From Maribacter stanieri (GTDB lineage: Bacteria > Bacteroidota > Bacteroidia > Flavobacteriales > Flavobacteriaceae), in contig NZ_FOYX01000002.1 of assembly GCF_900112245.1 (NCBI RefSeq), positions 1-64,000 on the forward strand: DNA of 64,000 bases, read 5' to 3'. Each line of letters opens with the position of its first letter. Position 1 is the stretch's first letter. The notes beneath the pieces were generated by a model, which worked only from the letters and a program-made list of their open reading frames with translations, had not been told where the DNA came from and did not search any database. A program made the position numbers and the translations under genes. Positions 44,469-53,401 of the stretch are shown piece after piece.

Positions 44469-45275
44469 TTAATATAAAATAGGGTTCAATGGTGAATTTA
44501 TTATTTCACCAATTTTAACTCCGGGACACCAAGTATCCCAATCGTTCTGTTGACCCTCATTACTAGGTGCTTTTAGCTTCATATCCTTATCCATATATAT
44601 TACGGTCATAACCTTTCGTATATTATTGGTTGTATTAGCTCCTGCACGATGAAAAATCCAACCGGAGTGAAAACTAATTTCTCCAATATCAAAAGGCTCT
44701 ATAACATGTTCAAAATCAGTAACCTTTAATCGGTTCTGAATTGCTTTTTCACTTTCATCGCTTATAGATAAGTCTCTACCATCCATTATTTCATGACTGC
44801 CAGCACTAAACTCTAATGGTCCCATAGACAACGGAGTTTCTTGAAGTGGAATCCAAGCGGTTATAGTTTTATCTGTTTCTAATGGCCAATAGTATTGATC
44901 TGCATGCCAAGGGGTAATACCACCGCCAGCTTCTTTAAACAATGCTTGATCATGATATAATCGTACACCATCAACTTGTAATAAATCTGATGCAATCTTT
45001 GCCATGCGTTCAGAAAATACAAATGATTTAATTTCATCATCCTCTTGCCATAAGTTGAATAACTGCACAAAAGCTTTACCATAAGTATCCCTTTTTTCTA
45101 AGGGCTTAGGAGCTCTATTTAACTCTATAACCTTCTTTGAAATTACATTGTTAAAATAGGATAAGGTTTCTGAATCAAAAACATCTTTCAATTTAATATA
45201 TCTATTTTTTTGATAAAAATCTTTCTGTTCTTTTGAAAGCTTATAATGTCTGTCAAGCAAATCATGTTCTTGCAT
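44469..45275 (-). CDS. Phytanoyl-CoA dioxygenase (PhyH)-family oxygenase
   Basis: 268 residues. The double-stranded beta-helix carries the iron-binding His124-x-Asp126 in TPWHADQYYW and a distal His in GWIFHRAGANTT, followed by the Arg expected to hold 2-oxoglutarate (IRKVMTVIYMD). It is therefore a probable Fe(II)/2-oxoglutarate hydroxylase; known substrates in the family range from lipids to ectoine and sugars. It heads a two-gene operon with the TIM-barrel gene and is divergent from the AraC regulator at 45404, which probably controls it. Confidence 0.88.
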   Translation of the reverse strand: MQEHDLLDRHYKLSKEQKDFYQKNRYIKLKDVFDSETLSYFNNVISKKVIELNRAPKPLEKRDTYGKAFVQLFNLWQEDDEIKSFVFSERMAKIASDLLQVDGVRLYHDQALFKEAGGGITPWHADQYYWPLETDKTITAWIPLQETPLSMGPLEFSAGSHEIMDGRDLSISDESEKAIQNRLKVTDFEHVIEPFDIGEISFHSGWIFHRAGANTTNNIRKVMTVIYMDKDMKLKAPSNEGQQNDWDTWCPGVKIGEIINSPLNPILY

Positions 45276-45403
45276 AGTCCTAATTTTAGTTCTGTAAATT
45301 TAGAAATGTCATTTGCCTTTTAGTTTTTCTATTTTAACCAATACTATGCATATTTAAACATTATTAACTAAATTCATTCTTATTATATGTTTATATAAGA
45401 TAT

Positions 45404-46237
45404 ATGAAACTTGTTATAGAAAAAATTGGATTACAAGAAACCAAGAGTTCATTTCACTTTTTTACACTAGAAGTAGATGCTTTTAAACCTTTTTGGCATT
45501 ATCATCCTGAGTTAGAACTTACATTTATAATAAAGGGGCAAGGCACCCGATTTGTAGGCAATAGTATCATGCCTTTTTTTGAAAATGATTTAATGCTTTT
45601 GGGCGCTAACCTACCACATAATTATACCTCGCTGGTTCAAGATACGAAGCAAAAGTATGAGGCTATGGTACTACAGTTTCATGCTGCTATTTTTAGTTCT
45701 TTAAAAGAATGTGATATGTTATTTCCTTTATATAAAGAAGCGGAAAGAGGTATTCAGTTTATTACTCCTGATGAAGAAACGCTACGGTTACTACATGGTT
45801 TTGTAGCTTTGCACAAGGTAGATCAGTTAGCCGTTTTACTTCAAATATTACATCGCCTATTTAAAGATACGAATAGAAAATACCTCTCTTCAAAGACCTA
45901 TCATAGTTCTATTATAAACTTAAAAGGGCAGAGCAAGATAAAGTCTACTACCAGCTATATTCTTGAAAATTTAGATAAAAAACTAACGGTACCACAAATG
46001 GCTCAGCGCACAAATATGGTAGAACAATCCTTTTGTCGCTGGTTTAAAAGTGCTGTTGGTCATTCATTTGTTACCTTTTTAAATTTGGCAAGAATAGAAC
46101 AAGCCTGTATGTATTTGTCTACTACGGACAAATACATACAGGCTATTGCTTTTGATTGTGGCTTTGAAAATCTATCTCATTTTAACCGAACCTTTAAAAA
46201 AATAAAAGGTAAAAGCCCTAGAGAATTTAGGTCTTAA
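45404..46237 (+). CDS. AraC-family regulator with cupin sensor
   Basis: 277 residues. The N-terminal cupin has FWHYHPELELTFIIKGQGTR, a typical sugar-sensing fold. The last 100 residues hold two HTH motifs ending AIAFDCGFENLSHFNRTFKK (the AraC signature). Its position head-to-head with the PhyH-TIM-barrel operon, with 128 bases between starts, makes that operon its likely target, in response to the compound those enzymes degrade. Its end overlaps the convergent DUF4494 gene by 4 bases. Confidence 0.9.
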   Translation: MKLVIEKIGLQETKSSFHFFTLEVDAFKPFWHYHPELELTFIIKGQGTRFVGNSIMPFFENDLMLLGANLPHNYTSLVQDTKQKYEAMVLQFHAAIFSSLKECDMLFPLYKEAERGIQFITPDEETLRLLHGFVALHKVDQLAVLLQILHRLFKDTNRKYLSSKTYHSSIINLKGQSKIKSTTSYILENLDKKLTVPQMAQRTNMVEQSFCRWFKSAVGHSFVTFLNLARIEQACMYLSTTDKYIQAIAFDCGFENLSHFNRTFKKIKGKSPREFRS

Positions 46238-46797
46238 GCTTCTACTTCCGCCTCGGTTTCAGCTTCAATAGGATCTTCCTCAATAACTTCTGCTACTGCA
46301 GGTATAGAATCCTTAATAATATTGAATTTTTCTACACGCTCCATATCATCCTCTTCACCAGAGAAATAAGGAAAAACATCCATAATTGGAGATTCCGCAA
46401 TAGAAGGTACAGAGTATTCACCCATTGTATCTTTCATAACACTAATGGTATTATCATAAGCTTCCTTTACGTCGTTAGCCTGTATCAATAAATACATATT
46501 GGTTTTACGTTCTTTGCCACTTTCTTCATCAAAAGCAATTAACGATACTTTTGATTTAAACCATCTGTCTGAATTCTCGAACGGATGAATTTCAGCAAAA
46601 TTAGCAACCTTAATATTCGTAATTTTTATTTCTTCGGTATCGCTTAAATAAGCCGACATTTCTTCTGTAATTCTGCTTTCTGCTTCGGTATACGAAATAG
46701 CATCAACCAAAAAAGGTTCTGTTTTCACTTTCAACATACCTGAAGCTTCATCAAGCTTTCTATATTTTATTTTACACTCATACCAAGTTGCGCTCAT
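46234..46797 (-). CDS. DUF4494 protein
   Basis: 187 residues. Matches DUF4494, a Bacteroidetes family: ATWYECKIKYRKLDEASG at the start, EPFLVDAISYTEAESRITEE, and a duplicated ferredoxin-like pattern with a second WFKSKVSLIAFDEESGKE. The C-terminal 25 residues are Glu/Ala-rich. There is no signal peptide; cytoplasmic function unknown. It is a single gene, convergent and overlapping with the AraC gene by 4 bases. Confidence 0.88.
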   Translation of the reverse strand: MSATWYECKIKYRKLDEASGMLKVKTEPFLVDAISYTEAESRITEEMSAYLSDTEEIKITNIKVANFAEIHPFENSDRWFKSKVSLIAFDEESGKERKTNMYLLIQANDVKEAYDNTISVMKDTMGEYSVPSIAESPIMDVFPYFSGEEDDMERVEKFNIIKDSIPAVAEVIEEDPIEAETEAEVEA

Positions 46798-46985
46798 ATT
46801 TTCTATTTTTTTTGGGGTGCTAAATATACTCGTTAGCCATAGTTTGCAACGTCAAAAAATGTAATAGATATTCACAATTTAACGGTCGTGATGATAGTAC
46901 GCTAAAAATTAGACACTTAGAGATATGTTGAATAATTCATAAATTTTAAACTATTGCAAAGCATAAGAATGGAAAGGAATCTCGA

Positions 46986-47660
46986 TTAAAACAATTCTTC
47001 TTTTACTTGGTCATAATACGAATCGCTTACAGGTATAATAACATCAGAAAGAAGTAAGTCTCTACCTTTTAATCCCGTTACGCTATTCTTATTAATAATA
47101 TAAGATCGATGAACTCTCATGAACATAGAACTCGGCAGTTCTTGTTCTAAAGCTTTTAATCGCTGATTGCTAATTATTTTCTTATCACCTAAATGGAAGG
47201 TAACATACTCACTATCACTAACTACATAAAGAATATCTTCATATTTTACTTTATGTAGGTCATAGCCAGATTTTATAGTAATGGTATCGGTCTTTTCAAT
47301 GATTTTACCCGGTTTCACTTTATTTACGGCAGTAACAAAACGCTCAAACGTTATTGGTTTTAATAGGTAATCAACTGCATTTAACTCATAGCCTTCTAAG
47401 GCGTATTGTGAGTATGCTGTGGTAAAAATTATCTTAGTATTGGAATCAACCATTTTGGCAAAATCTGTTCCTTTAATTTCGGGCATTTGTATATCCAAGA
47501 ACAAAACGTCTACGTCATGTTCTTTCATTAATTGTAAAGCCTCTAACGGATTCTCAGCCTGGCCTACCAAATTTAAATAATCTAACTTTTTTATATAAGT
47601 TATTAGTAGGGCACGTGCCAATTCTTCGTCATCTACGACTATACAATTTATACTATTCAT
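46986..47660 (-). CDS. LytTR-family response regulator (locus B)
   Basis: 224 residues. The receiver domain has the acidic pair Asp10-Asp11, phospho-acceptor Asp56 in VLFLDIQMP and Lys in YLLKPITF. The LytTR DNA-binding domain (about 125-224) has FMRVHRSYIINKNSV. It starts inside the end of the kinase gene (8-base overlap), so the pair is translationally coupled. Its target is probably the divergent surface-protein operon starting at 48938 (inference from position). Confidence 0.93.
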   Translation of the reverse strand: MNSINCIVVDDEELARALLITYIKKLDYLNLVGQAENPLEALQLMKEHDVDVLFLDIQMPEIKGTDFAKMVDSNTKIIFTTAYSQYALEGYELNAVDYLLKPITFERFVTAVNKVKPGKIIEKTDTITIKSGYDLHKVKYEDILYVVSDSEYVTFHLGDKKIISNQRLKALEQELPSSMFMRVHRSYIINKNSVTGLKGRDLLLSDVIIPVSDSYYDQVKEELF

Positions 47661-48747
47661 TCAATTGTAATTTTAAATTCACTTTAAAAGCTTGCGAGGT
47701 CTCGTTTATTACTAATTCATGTCGATTTGGATATAGAATTGCCAAACGTTTTTTTACATTTTCAATTCCAATACCACCAACATCATCCTTTACGACTTTA
47801 AATTCTGGCTTGCTATTCTCTAGTTCAAAATCAATACTATTTTCGGTAGCATTAATTTTTAGATTAATAAATGTGCCCGTTACTTTTTCAATATTACTAT
47901 GCTTTAAGGCATTTTCCAAAAAAGGAATCAATAACATGGGTACAATTTGAATATTCTGGTTTTCTATAGAAAAAGAAGTCGTTATAGGATATGTTTTACT
48001 GCTTTTAAGACAAAACAATTTTATATAATTTTCAATATAGTCTATCTCTTTATAAAGCGGTACAATCTCTTGCTCACACTCATATAATACATACCTAAGC
48101 ATATCAGACAAATAACTAATACTCTGTTGTGTTCTTCCAGAATCTATTGCAGACAATGCATATATGTTATTTAAGGCATTGAATAAAAAATGTGGATTAA
48201 TTTGTGATTTCAACAGCTTCAATTCTGTTTGTAAAGCTTCATTTTTATTGATAACTATTTCCTCTTCTTTTCGTTGAGCAAATAGAAATATTTCAACAAG
48301 CGTGGCTATCACATAAGCAATTGCAATCAATAACAGATTAATGAAAAAACGTGATGGTGGCCTACGGTTAACATCTAATGGCGGTCCGTCTTCAAATCTA
48401 GGTCCGGCCGCTGGTCCGCCAGCTCCCGGTCCCGGTCCAAATCTAGGTCCTGGCACCTGGTCTACGTTTTCTAACCCAAGTATCTGGTTTGGTAAAACGT
48501 TAGTCAACACTAAGGTGACTACAAAAACTGTGATCAAAGAGACAATAGTAAATGCTATATACTTTTTCTTTAATAATAATTGAGGAACCGTATAGTAGAT
48601 TAATATGGCAATAACTAAAATCTGAAATACGAGAGCCATTCCGTTTTCCACTGCAAATTGAATATCACTGCCACTAAAAATCCAAGCAGTTGACCAAATC
48701 AGTAACCATAGCGCTACGTGAAATATAAAATTCTTATGTCTGTTCAT
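47653..48747 (-). CDS. LytS-type sensor histidine kinase with Pro/Gly-rich loop (locus B)
   Basis: 364 residues. About four transmembrane helices lie in the first 155 residues. Between the third and fourth lies a 34-residue loop (about 98-131) made almost wholly of Pro, Gly, Arg, Phe and Ala (PGPRFGPGPGAGGPAAG). The kinase domain has phospho-acceptor His186 in INPHFLFNALNN, N-box FLENALKHS and a Gly-rich GGIGIENVKKRL. It phosphorylates the overlapping LytTR regulator. The loop is probably extracytoplasmic by helix count and may be a sensing element. The start at 48747 is 190 bases from the divergent EF-hand gene. Confidence 0.92.
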   Translation of the reverse strand: MNRHKNFIFHVALWLLIWSTAWIFSGSDIQFAVENGMALVFQILVIAILIYYTVPQLLLKKKYIAFTIVSLITVFVVTLVLTNVLPNQILGLENVDQVPGPRFGPGPGAGGPAAGPRFEDGPPLDVNRRPPSRFFINLLLIAIAYVIATLVEIFLFAQRKEEEIVINKNEALQTELKLLKSQINPHFLFNALNNIYALSAIDSGRTQQSISYLSDMLRYVLYECEQEIVPLYKEIDYIENYIKLFCLKSSKTYPITTSFSIENQNIQIVPMLLIPFLENALKHSNIEKVTGTFINLKINATENSIDFELENSKPEFKVVKDDVGGIGIENVKKRLAILYPNRHELVINETSQAFKVNLKLQLNE

Positions 48748-48937
48748 GTTGCAAATAAAAGGAATAATAATTCAAACAAACCCCGTAAACAAGGCTATAA
48801 ACCGGTGAAACTAAAGTGTTCGCTGTCTAAAATATGTCTTTCACTTAAAAGTAAACGGCAAACACTTAATGCGCTCATATTACATTGAAGTTTCTCACAT
48901 CTTTGTTCTGGAATATTAATTATTAAAATTAAAACAT

Positions 48938-49219
48938 ATGAAACGTATTACATTAAAAACAGGATTATTATTTGCCATGTTAGTTGCATTTGGAACAGTA
49001 GCAGTTAACGCACAGTCTAAAGGCGAAAAAAAAGAGCCCCCAACATTTACTGAGCTTTTAAAGCAAATGGATAAGGACGAAGATGGTCAACTTTCTAAAG
49101 ATGAAGTAAAAGGACCTTTAAAAGATGATTTCGATAAAATTGATACTGATGAAGATGGTTTTCTTACTGAAGAAGAATTAGAAAAAGCTCCTAAACCAAA
49201 AGGAAGACCTAGAAACTAA
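48938..49219 (+). CDS. Secreted EF-hand protein
   Basis: 93 residues with a signal peptide (about 1-25, ending VNAQ). Two canonical 12-residue EF-hand loops are complete: 45-56 (DKDEDGQLSKDE) and 69-80 (DTDEDGFLTEEE), each with Asp at 1, 3 and 5, Gly at 6 and Glu at 12, so calcium binding is very likely. The tail is Lys/Pro/Arg-rich. It is the first gene of the divergent operon and is followed by the CotH-like gene after 27 bases. A periplasmic calcium sensor or buffer is the simplest role. Confidence 0.9.
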   Translation: MKRITLKTGLLFAMLVAFGTVAVNAQSKGEKKEPPTFTELLKQMDKDEDGQLSKDEVKGPLKDDFDKIDTDEDGFLTEEELEKAPKPKGRPRN

Positions 49220-49246
49220 TTCAAATTAACCCTTAAAATTTTACAC

Positions 49247-50710
49247 ATGAGTTATAAAGATATCAAGTCTGTTTTTCCGATTGAAAAGATCTTATTTTTC
49301 ATATTCATTTCTGTTTTTATTGCCTGTAGTGATGATGACACAGTAACAAGTACTGACGAGGATGATGAAGAAATAGTTGAAGAGGAAGAAGTTAGTACTA
49401 CTGTTGACGATACCGATTTTGAAGCTACAGATTGGACCACGGCAACACACAGTAAAGATGCCGACCCAGATTTTGACGAGGTATTTGAAGATAATGCGGT
49501 AAAGCGCCTTGATATCGTTATAACCGAGGATCGTTGGGAAAGTATGTTAGATAACATGACATCTCTTTATGGTTCCTTTGGCGGATCTAGCCAAGGAGGC
49601 GGACCAGTGGGCACTACATCAACTGATGAGGATCCTATATTTGTTCCTGCAGAAGTATTCTATGAAGGTATAGAATGGTATAGAGTTGGTGTTCGATTTA
49701 AAGGTAATTCTAGCTTACAATCTACTTGGCAAGCAGGAAACTTAAAACTTTCCTTTAAACTAGATTTTGATGAGTTTGAAGATGATTACCCCCAAATTGA
49801 TAATCAACGTTTTTATGGATTTAAAAAATTAAGCCTTAAAAACAACTTTGACGATAAATCAATGCTACGTGAAAAAGTAGCTGCAGATGTATTTCGTAAT
49901 GCCGGTTTAGCAGTTTCTAACACTGCATTTTATACGGTTTATGTTGATCATGGAGATGGTCCTATTTATTTTGGACTATATACCCTTGTAGAAGAGGTTG
50001 ATGATACCGTAATAGATGAGCAGTTTTCTGACGATGATGGAAATTTGTATAAGCCAGATGGTGATGCCGCTACTTTTGCCGCAGGTACTTATGATGAAGA
50101 TGAATATGTTAAAAAGACAAATGAAGATGATGCCGATTTTTCTGATGTAGAAAGTCTTTTAAATATTCTACATGATGCGTCAAGAACAACAGATGCTGCA
50201 GCATGGAGAACAAATTTAGATGCAACACTTGATACAGATGTGTTCTTGAAATACTTGGCAACCAATACCGTTATACAAAATTGGGATACTTATGGTAGAA
50301 TGTCTCACAACTACTATCTATATAATAATCCCGATAACAGTAAGTTAACGTGGATACCATGGGACAATAATGAAGCTCTACAAACAGGTAAACAACAAGG
50401 CTCTGCAGCGTTAGATTTCTCAAATATTACAGCATCTCAATGGCCATTAATATCATACTTGTATACTGATGATGTTTACCAAGCTAAGTATGATGCCTAC
50501 GTTCAAGAAGTTATTGAAGGTCCTTTTAACGAGGCAACGGTACAAGCATTATATGCTAGCTATTCTGCGCTAATTGAACCTTATGCAACTTCTGAAACTG
50601 AAGGGTATACCTTTTTAAACTCTAGTGCAGATTTTCAGAATGCGGTGAATGAATTAAATGCCCATGCCACAAGTAGAACTGCGGCAGTAAATAGTTACCT
50701 AAATAGATAA
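49247..50710 (+). CDS. CotH-kinase-family lipoprotein
   Basis: 487 residues. The lipobox FIAC gives Cys27, followed by a long acidic Asp/Glu/Thr/Ser spacer. The CotH domain (about 75-400) shows GVRFKGNSS, KLSLKNNFDDKSMLREKVA and YFGLYTLVEEVDD, then a NLYKPDGDAATF segment and WIPWDNNEAL. CotH is an atypical protein kinase fold first known in spore coats; Bacteroidetes homologues are secreted and uncharacterised. A Gly-rich SSQGGGPVG stretch interrupts the N-terminal part. Its neighbours are the calcium-binding EF-hand protein and YHYH lipoproteins, so it may phosphorylate surface partners (speculative). Confidence 0.88.
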   Translation: MSYKDIKSVFPIEKILFFIFISVFIACSDDDTVTSTDEDDEEIVEEEEVSTTVDDTDFEATDWTTATHSKDADPDFDEVFEDNAVKRLDIVITEDRWESMLDNMTSLYGSFGGSSQGGGPVGTTSTDEDPIFVPAEVFYEGIEWYRVGVRFKGNSSLQSTWQAGNLKLSFKLDFDEFEDDYPQIDNQRFYGFKKLSLKNNFDDKSMLREKVAADVFRNAGLAVSNTAFYTVYVDHGDGPIYFGLYTLVEEVDDTVIDEQFSDDDGNLYKPDGDAATFAAGTYDEDEYVKKTNEDDADFSDVESLLNILHDASRTTDAAAWRTNLDATLDTDVFLKYLATNTVIQNWDTYGRMSHNYYLYNNPDNSKLTWIPWDNNEALQTGKQQGSAALDFSNITASQWPLISYLYTDDVYQAKYDAYVQEVIEGPFNEATVQALYASYSALIEPYATSETEGYTFLNSSADFQNAVNELNAHATSRTAAVNSYLNR

Positions 50711-50804
50711 TAATTGTTGTTGATGTTAGCTCAAAGCTTCGTGAGAAATCATGGAGCTTTATTTAAACACAAAAGTCTTACAACGGATTACAAAATAGCT
50801 TTCA

Positions 50805-51557
50805 ATGGTATTGTTCAGAAAGGTTAGAAGTAAATTATTAAGGCTAGAAAAATTTAAAACATACTTTATTTACGCGCTTGGCGAAATAGCGTTAATAGTA
50901 GTAGGTCTATTGATTGCCTGGAAAATCAACAACTTAAACGAAATTAAAAAAAATAGGGTTGTAGAGCTTAAAATTTATAAAAGTTTAAGTCAAGAGCTGG
51001 ATACAAATTTAATTGTATTGGATAGTGCTATTGTAGATTATACAAAGAGCATACAAATGCTTCAAAACACAATTAACTATCTAGGTGTACAGCCAAAAGA
51101 ATTAACGCAAGACGCCAAAAAGTTAATTGTTAATCTCAACTATGAGAAAACCATTGTAAGAAACGAGGCTATTAATTCCATAAACGCTACTAACAAATTT
51201 GAATTTATTGAAAGTGACTCTCTTAAATATTTGATTGCTGCTTACCCTAACGAGTTAGATAGCTTTAATAATCAACAAATTAAAATTGAAAATATTATTA
51301 CCAATCGGTTAAAACCGGTAATAGAAAAATATATTTCGTTATTAGAAATTTTACCTGAAAATAGTTACAACTACAAGCGAGTTAAAAACTATGGTAATCA
51401 ATCTAATTATCCAGAATTATTGGTTAGTAGAGAATATCAAAACGGTGTTATAGATAGACTTTTAAGAACCAAAGATCAATTATCGATTGCCAAAAATTTA
51501 AGGTTCAAAACTGAGACTATTGCAACAAAATTAGATCAAGAATTACATAGACCTTAA
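50805..51557 (+). CDS. DUF6090-like membrane protein
   Basis: 250 residues. The start FRKVRSKLLRLEKFKTYFIY leads into one transmembrane helix (about 26-43, ALGEIALIVVGLLIAWKI) and NNLNE, the DUF6090 signature common in Bacteroidetes. The remaining 200 residues are helical and charged, and probably periplasmic. Function unknown. It lies in the same direction as the CotH-like and YHYH genes (gaps of 94 and 32 bases). Confidence 0.8.
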   Translation: MVLFRKVRSKLLRLEKFKTYFIYALGEIALIVVGLLIAWKINNLNEIKKNRVVELKIYKSLSQELDTNLIVLDSAIVDYTKSIQMLQNTINYLGVQPKELTQDAKKLIVNLNYEKTIVRNEAINSINATNKFEFIESDSLKYLIAAYPNELDSFNNQQIKIENIITNRLKPVIEKYISLLEILPENSYNYKRVKNYGNQSNYPELLVSREYQNGVIDRLLRTKDQLSIAKNLRFKTETIATKLDQELHRP

Positions 51558-51589
51558 TCAAATTAAATAATAATCTAAAACTCAATATC

Positions 51590-52639
51590 ATGATAGAAAA
51601 AAATAAATACTTTGTTTTAACCTGCTTCCTATTGGCTTTTACAGCTATTGGTTTTATTAGCTGTAGTAGCGATGATTCTTCAACTTCAGATGAGGCTGTA
51701 ATTGAAGAGGATGACACAGAAACTGACAATGACGCTACCGATGAAGATACAAATACAGTAAGTGTTGACGCTTCTTATTTTTATACGACTGACGGTTCGG
51801 TCACTATCACAACGGTGCCGTGTACTTTATCAGATGGCACATCTACAGATTGTTATCAGATAGTTACGACCAGTCTACCTGGAGATCACGAAATGGGACC
51901 ATGGTGCCCTGGTAATATTGAAGATGATGCTACAGCAGGTGGTATTTGGCTTGAAGGTGGAGAAGTATATGATGTAGATGGTGCTTTCGTTGAAAATATG
52001 GCAACATTCTATAATGATCCAAATTGGATGATGTACGATGCAAACGGAGATATTTATATTACAGATACCCAAGAAGATTGTGAAAATGCCGCCAACCCTG
52101 ATGTTGGTGAAGAATACGAAAATTTTTGTGTTGAATGTCTTCCTTCCTACATTACAGATTTAACACAAACTTGGACAATTCCTATCACTCCCGTTGCGCA
52201 AGATTCTCCTGTGCTATTTACTACCGCAGGTGGTGGACCAGGTGGACCAGGAATAACTACAGCTCCTTCAACACGTGGAGTAGCATTAAACGGTATTGAG
52301 TTTTCTGCGCCTGCTCCCGTAGACAACATTCTGGGTGCCTATACTTTAGCTCCATTTGATGATGCTGGCGGACATATAAATGTTCACCAAGGGTATCATT
52401 ACCACGCAGCAACAGGATTTAGTACTAAAATAGCACAAGATGACGGGCATGCTGCCTTAATTGGCTATGCTCTGGACGGATATGGAATTTATGAATTGGC
52501 AGATAGTAGTGGTGTAGAGGCTACAGACTTAGATGAATTAAGAGGACATTCTGATGATACTAGAGGTTACCATTACCATGTAGATGCAGCTGGTAATAAC
52601 AACTTTATTGATGGATTAAAAGGTGCTTACGTAAACTAA
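51590..52639 (+). CDS. YHYH lipoprotein (first of locus B)
   Basis: 349 residues. The lipobox FISC gives Cys25, followed by a Ser/Asp/Glu/Thr-rich spacer of about 40 residues. The YHYH domain carries two copies of the motif, at 269-272 (HQGYHYHAATG) and 327-330 (RGYHYHVDAAG), with GGHINVH just before the first. Eight or so Cys in the middle (TVPC, TDC, GPWCPG, EDC, CVEC) may form disulphides or bind metal. A Gly/Pro-rich loop (GGGPGGPG) precedes the domain. The function of the family is unknown. The next gene begins 6 bases downstream. Confidence 0.85.
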   Translation: MIEKNKYFVLTCFLLAFTAIGFISCSSDDSSTSDEAVIEEDDTETDNDATDEDTNTVSVDASYFYTTDGSVTITTVPCTLSDGTSTDCYQIVTTSLPGDHEMGPWCPGNIEDDATAGGIWLEGGEVYDVDGAFVENMATFYNDPNWMMYDANGDIYITDTQEDCENAANPDVGEEYENFCVECLPSYITDLTQTWTIPITPVAQDSPVLFTTAGGGPGGPGITTAPSTRGVALNGIEFSAPAPVDNILGAYTLAPFDDAGGHINVHQGYHYHAATGFSTKIAQDDGHAALIGYALDGYGIYELADSSGVEATDLDELRGHSDDTRGYHYHVDAAGNNNFIDGLKGAYVN

Positions 52640-52645
52640 ATAGAT

Positions 52646-53278
52646 ATGAAAAAGTATATCTTATTATTGATTTTTTTATGGACAACTATGGGCAGTTTTG
52701 CCCATAGTCCCGATGCGTCAACCATTGTTTTAGCAGAGCAAAAGAACAACGTATGGGTTTTACAAATCAACGCATCGTTGACTGCTTTTCAACAAGAGGT
52801 TAGAACTCATTTTGCTGAGACCCCTTATAAAACACCAGAGGAGTTTCAAGAAATGGTTATATCCCATATTAAAAATAATCTTCAGTTTACTTTTAATAAT
52901 GGCGAGCAAATTATTTTAGGTAAAGGCGTGGTTAAACTAGGGCATGAAACTAAAGTTGTATTTGAGGTTTTGAATTTACCGACAGAGATAACTTCCGTAA
53001 ATGTTTCTAACAAAGTATTTAGCGATATCAATAGAAATCAAAGTACCCTGATGATATTTAAAGAAGGCTTTGCTAAAGATCATTTTACCCTAGATAAAAC
53101 CAATGACCATACTATTACTTTGGTGGTAAAGGACAATAAGTTCATTGAAAAAACCGAACAAAGTGCAGGCGTATCTTCTTCTTTAATCATCTTAGGTTTA
53201 ATAGCAAGTATTTGTTTAGGTCTATTGATTAAAAATATACTGCTATTGAGAGAAAAATCGGTGAGCGAAAATATATAA
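52646..53278 (+). CDS. Periplasmic protein with C-terminal membrane anchor, unknown function
   Basis: 210 residues. A signal peptide (about 1-19) is followed by AHSPDAS, giving an N-terminal His after cleavage that could join metal binding. Residues 25-165 look beta-rich with no family I can name. A single transmembrane helix (about 175-196, SSLIILGLIASICLGLLIKN) anchors the C-terminus, leaving a short cytoplasmic tail. Remotely, the AHxxD start and layout recall the extracytoplasmic domain fused to HupE/UreJ metal transporters; this is weak. It sits between two YHYH lipoprotein genes and probably belongs to their system. Confidence 0.7.
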   Translation: MKKYILLLIFLWTTMGSFAHSPDASTIVLAEQKNNVWVLQINASLTAFQQEVRTHFAETPYKTPEEFQEMVISHIKNNLQFTFNNGEQIILGKGVVKLGHETKVVFEVLNLPTEITSVNVSNKVFSDINRNQSTLMIFKEGFAKDHFTLDKTNDHTITLVVKDNKFIEKTEQSAGVSSSLIILGLIASICLGLLIKNILLLREKSVSENI

Positions 53279-53401
53279 TCTTAATCTAAAACCAGATTCA
53301 CTTAATAGAACGCGGAGTTCACTGATTTTTGAAATCTGGTATATACTTAGTTATTAGTATTGTAGTGTTAAATCGCTGAAATCAAGCTCAAATTAAATAT
53401 T

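Noticed and set aside
48341-48583. Plus-strand 80-codon frame rich in Gly and Pro
   Set aside because: It is the mirror of the Pro/Gly-rich loop of the minus-strand kinase, whose motifs prove the minus frame.
53287-53335. Inverted repeat ACCAGATT...AATCTGGT as a terminator
   Set aside because: The arms are 8 bases, the loop is very long and no T-run follows.
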